Assembly: GCF_016907715.1 (NCBI RefSeq)
Contig: NZ_JAFBCM010000001.1
Location: 8,347,420-8,411,419 of the forward strand
From: Tenggerimyces flavus
GTDB taxonomy: Bacteria; Actinomycetota; Actinomycetes; Propionibacteriales; Actinopolymorphaceae
DNA length: 64,000 bases
Reading direction: 5' to 3'
Part shown: positions 62,046 to 64,000 of the stretch, piece by piece
Numbering within the stretch: the stretch's first letter is position 1
Layout of the letters: each line of letters begins with the position of its first letter
Made by a program: the position numbers and the translations under genes
The notes under the pieces: model-generated
What the model saw: only the letters and a program-made list of their open reading frames with translations
What the model was told of the DNA's origin: nothing
Database searches by the model: none

Positions 62046-62070
62046 CGCCGCGGGTGGCTATGTTCTCCGA

Positions 62071-62613
62071 GTGGCCGACTACCAGGACAGCACCACGTTC
62101 ACTTTCGACCGGGCGGCGCTCTGTTGGCCTGTGTTGTTCCAGGTGGAGCCGCTGATCTCGGCGTTCGCCTGGAAGCTGAACCTCGCGGCGACCGTCCTCT
62201 CGGATGAGGGTGCCAGCACGTATCCGGACATCGCGAGTGCCCGGGCCACCTCGGCCGCACTGGCCACGCCGCCGCACCGGGTGGAGTTCTACGCGAGCGC
62301 CCAGAGCATGAAGGCCGGCGTCTGGGTGGTGGGCTTCGGCGACAGCGAACAGCCGGCGGTGACGATCTACAGCGACTCCGGGCTCGCGGACGACTTCAAC
62401 GAGCTGCACGACGCGGTGTCGCAGTTCCTGGGACGGAACGGCGTCGCCGTCACCGAGACGCCCGCCGCGGCTGCCCCGGCTTCGGCGCCGGCCAAGCGCG
62501 GCCTCTGGCGCTGGATGACCAACCAACCCATGGCGGTCCAGATTGTCGGCGGCGTCATCGCGACCTTCCTCGCCTCCGGCATCGCCGCCCTGATCGCCAT
62601 CCTCGTCCGCTGA
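62071..62613 (+). CDS. hypothetical protein with one C-terminal membrane helix
   Basis: A 180-residue protein. The N-terminal 130 residues contain FDRAALCWPVLFQVEPLIS and HRVEFYASAQSMKAGVWVVG but no family that I recognise; an Ala/Pro linker and one helix (VQIVGGVIATFLASGIAAL) end the chain, so it is probably tail-anchored. Starts 26 bases after ramB on the same strand (GTG 62071). Confidence 0.6.
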   Translation: MADYQDSTTFTFDRAALCWPVLFQVEPLISAFAWKLNLAATVLSDEGASTYPDIASARATSAALATPPHRVEFYASAQSMKAGVWVVGFGDSEQPAVTIYSDSGLADDFNELHDAVSQFLGRNGVAVTETPAAAAPASAPAKRGLWRWMTNQPMAVQIVGGVIATFLASGIAALIAILVR

Positions 62614-62676
62614 CCCGGGACCCTTGCGGTAGGCCGATGCCGGTCGGTGTTGATCTGGACCCCGTCGGTCAGGATC

Positions 62677-62698
62677 GTGGTTAGGTTAGCCTAACCAC
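62677..62698 (+). promoter_or_regulatory. iron box (IdeR/DmdR/DtxR-type) abutting the start codon
   Basis: GTGGTTAGGTT is followed by AGCCTAACCAC, matching as an inverted repeat at 10 of 11 pairs and containing TTAGGTTAG-CCTAACC of the IdeR consensus. The start codon follows immediately at 62699. Confidence 0.8.
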
Positions 62699-63673
62699 AT
62701 GCATCGCCCTGGGATCGGCAGGAGAGCGGCGCTCTCGGCGGGGATCATCGCTCTCGCGGGGCTCGCTGTCGGGTGTGGGCGGGAGGCCGGGCCGGCGACC
62801 GCGGCGGCCGCACCGCTCGAGCTCGCGCATCAGTACGGCAGCGCGAAGGTGCCCGCCAAGCCCGCACGCGTGGTGACGATGTCGAACAGCTGGACCGATG
62901 CGCTCATCGCGCTCGACGTCCCCATCACGGCCGAGTTCGTCACCAAAGGCTATGCGGGCAAGGGAAATCGCTTCGCCTGGACGCCCGAGCACGACTCGAA
63001 GATCATCGAGATGACCACCATCGGCGAGGTCGACTTCGAGCAGCTCGCCAGCTTCGACCCCGATCTCATCCTCGCCGGCTACGTCGGCGACCAGCAGGTC
63101 TACCAGAAGCTCGAAGGCGTCGCACCCACGATCCCCGTCATGGACAAGAAGGCCGTCCTCGACACCTGGCAGGACGTCACCACCACAGCAGGGCGCATCT
63201 TCGGCCAGCAGGACAAGGCCACCGCCCTCGTCAAGAACGTCGAGCAAGAGCTCGAGGACTTCAAGCAAGAATTCCCCACTGCACAAGGCAAAACGTTCGT
63301 CTTCGGCCAACTCGCCGCCGACGGCCAGATCGGCCTCGTCGCCGCCGAGAGCGACGCGGCCGCCAAGCTGATCGCCTCCACCGGGCTCAGGCTGTTCCCC
63401 AAGCTCAAGGAAGTCGTGAAGGGCGGCGACCGCGTCCTCGTCTCCCAGGAACGCACCGACCTCCTCGAAGCCGACGTCCTCGTCCTCTGGCCACTGGCCG
63501 GCGGCCCGGAGACGTTCGAGAAGACCCCCGGCTGGAACGACCTCCCGGCCGTACGCAACCAGGCCACGGTGTTCGTGACCAACGACAATGCCGTCGGCTT
63601 CGGCAGCCCGACCATCTACTCCGTGCCGTACGTGCTCGACCTGCTCCGCCCAGCGGTGAAGGCGGCGACCTGA
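62699..63673 (+). CDS. iron-siderophore ABC transporter substrate-binding lipoprotein
   Basis: A 324-residue periplasmic-binding-fold protein (FecB/TroA type): lipoprotein signal with LAVGC (Cys26), preceded by an RR pair, then ARVVTMSNSWTDALIALDVP, LASFDPDLILAGY and a C-terminal YSVPYVLDLL. Expected to capture ferric siderophores for an importer encoded elsewhere, since no permease gene follows. The iron box directly at its start indicates repression by iron. No Shine-Dalgarno: probably leaderless. Confidence 0.86.
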   Translation: MHRPGIGRRAALSAGIIALAGLAVGCGREAGPATAAAAPLELAHQYGSAKVPAKPARVVTMSNSWTDALIALDVPITAEFVTKGYAGKGNRFAWTPEHDSKIIEMTTIGEVDFEQLASFDPDLILAGYVGDQQVYQKLEGVAPTIPVMDKKAVLDTWQDVTTTAGRIFGQQDKATALVKNVEQELEDFKQEFPTAQGKTFVFGQLAADGQIGLVAAESDAAAKLIASTGLRLFPKLKEVVKGGDRVLVSQERTDLLEADVLVLWPLAGGPETFEKTPGWNDLPAVRNQATVFVTNDNAVGFGSPTIYSVPYVLDLLRPAVKAAT

Positions 63674-63678
63674 CCTCG

Positions 63679-63999
63679 CTACGGCGACGTAGCCGCCTCG
63701 TCCAAAGCGACGAACTCCCCTGTCGGCGGGATCGGCTTGATCACGTCGACCATCGCACCGCTCGGCTCGACGACGATGAAGTGCCGCTGCCCGAATGCCT
63801 CGTCCCGCAAGGGCAAAGCGACCTCGACCCCATCCGCGACGAGGCGCGAGTACAGAACGTCGACGTCGTCGACCTCCAAAGAGATGAGCACCCCAGCAGG
63901 ATCGCGGCGGTGCGCGGCGGGTACGGACCCGTGGTCGCGCGCCACGATGCCCAGCTGCGGCTTCGCCCCGTCCGGCGCCTCGAGCTGCACGTACCACTC
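63679..63999 (-). CDS. VOC family protein (5' end outside window)
   Basis: The last 106 codons of a VOC (glyoxalase-fold) protein: LISLEVDDVDVLYSRLVADG, GQRHFIVVEPSGAMVDVIKPI. The frame stays open to the window edge (EWYVQLE precedes), so the true start is outside. It is convergent with the siderophore-binding gene, five bases between stops. Substrate unknown. Confidence 0.75.
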   Translation of the reverse strand, partial: EWYVQLEAPDGAKPQLGIVARDHGSVPAAHRRDPAGVLISLEVDDVDVLYSRLVADGVEVALPLRDEAFGQRHFIVVEPSGAMVDVIKPIPPTGEFVALDEAATSP

Positions 64000-64000
64000 G

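Overview
The window is very GC-rich, uses many GTG starts with purine-rich ribosome binding sites, and carries several families restricted to or typical of actinomycetes: the BldN-type sigma factor with a DUF5667 anti-sigma partner, the 33-residue ribosomal protein bS22, Rex with a hem operon, RamB next to isocitrate lyase, an F420-type reductase and an IdeR/DmdR-type iron box. The source is therefore a high-GC actinobacterium with a Streptomyces-like or Propionibacteriales-like gene order; the sequence alone does not give the genus.

Layout. 1-2902: end of an RTX-repeat protein, small membrane proteins, a threonine dehydratase and a DUF899 protein. 3061-9745: cytochrome c biogenesis operon (resA, ccdA, resB, ccsB) with a histidine phosphatase and hemL upstream. 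9897-19796: a secreted transglycosylase, an MFS gene with a damaged 5' end, a VOC/hydrolase pair, regulators, an endonuclease/exonuclease/phosphatase-type protein, a Tat-exported M28 peptidase and a large lipoprotein. 19937-25892: rex-hemA-hemC-hemD-hemB plus a glutaredoxin-like gene. 25903-37133: an accessory stretch with a palindrome-dense non-coding segment, a marR/hydrolase pair, and a tight operon encoding a VanX-like dipeptidase, an alanine-racemase-fold enzyme, a DdlA/VanC-like ligase, an acyltransferase-3 membrane protein and a two-component system, followed by an MFS exporter and an acyl-CoA synthetase. 37174-47705: HAD-IB phosphatase, bldN-rsbN, plsC-like gene with a tandemly duplicated 3' end beside a decayed toxin-antitoxin pair, SDR, bS22, HTH regulators and acuC. 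48650-53812: trpS with a Trp leader-peptide attenuator, a GNAT, a GDPD, proC and proline dehydrogenase. 53835-58530: TetR-controlled F420 reductase, a 196-bp MITE-like element and an ISL3-family IS lying in a dispersed repeat. 58591-64000: TetR, aceA/ramB, and an iron-regulated siderophore-binding lipoprotein.

Structures that ordinary gene calling would miss: (1) five copies of a repeat built on a 24-base palindrome, each lying between the 3' ends of convergent genes, one split by an IS with an 8-bp target duplication; (2) a hairpin repeat inside the coding sequence of alr, with a second copy in non-coding DNA that differs by a compensatory base pair; (3) a short MITE that supplies the start codons of the acyltransferase gene; (4) a classic four-segment attenuator with tandem Trp codons before trpS; (5) a candidate D-Ala-D-X cell-wall remodelling cluster whose racemase lacks the usual C-terminal Tyr gate.

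All calls are by reading motifs; no database search was possible.
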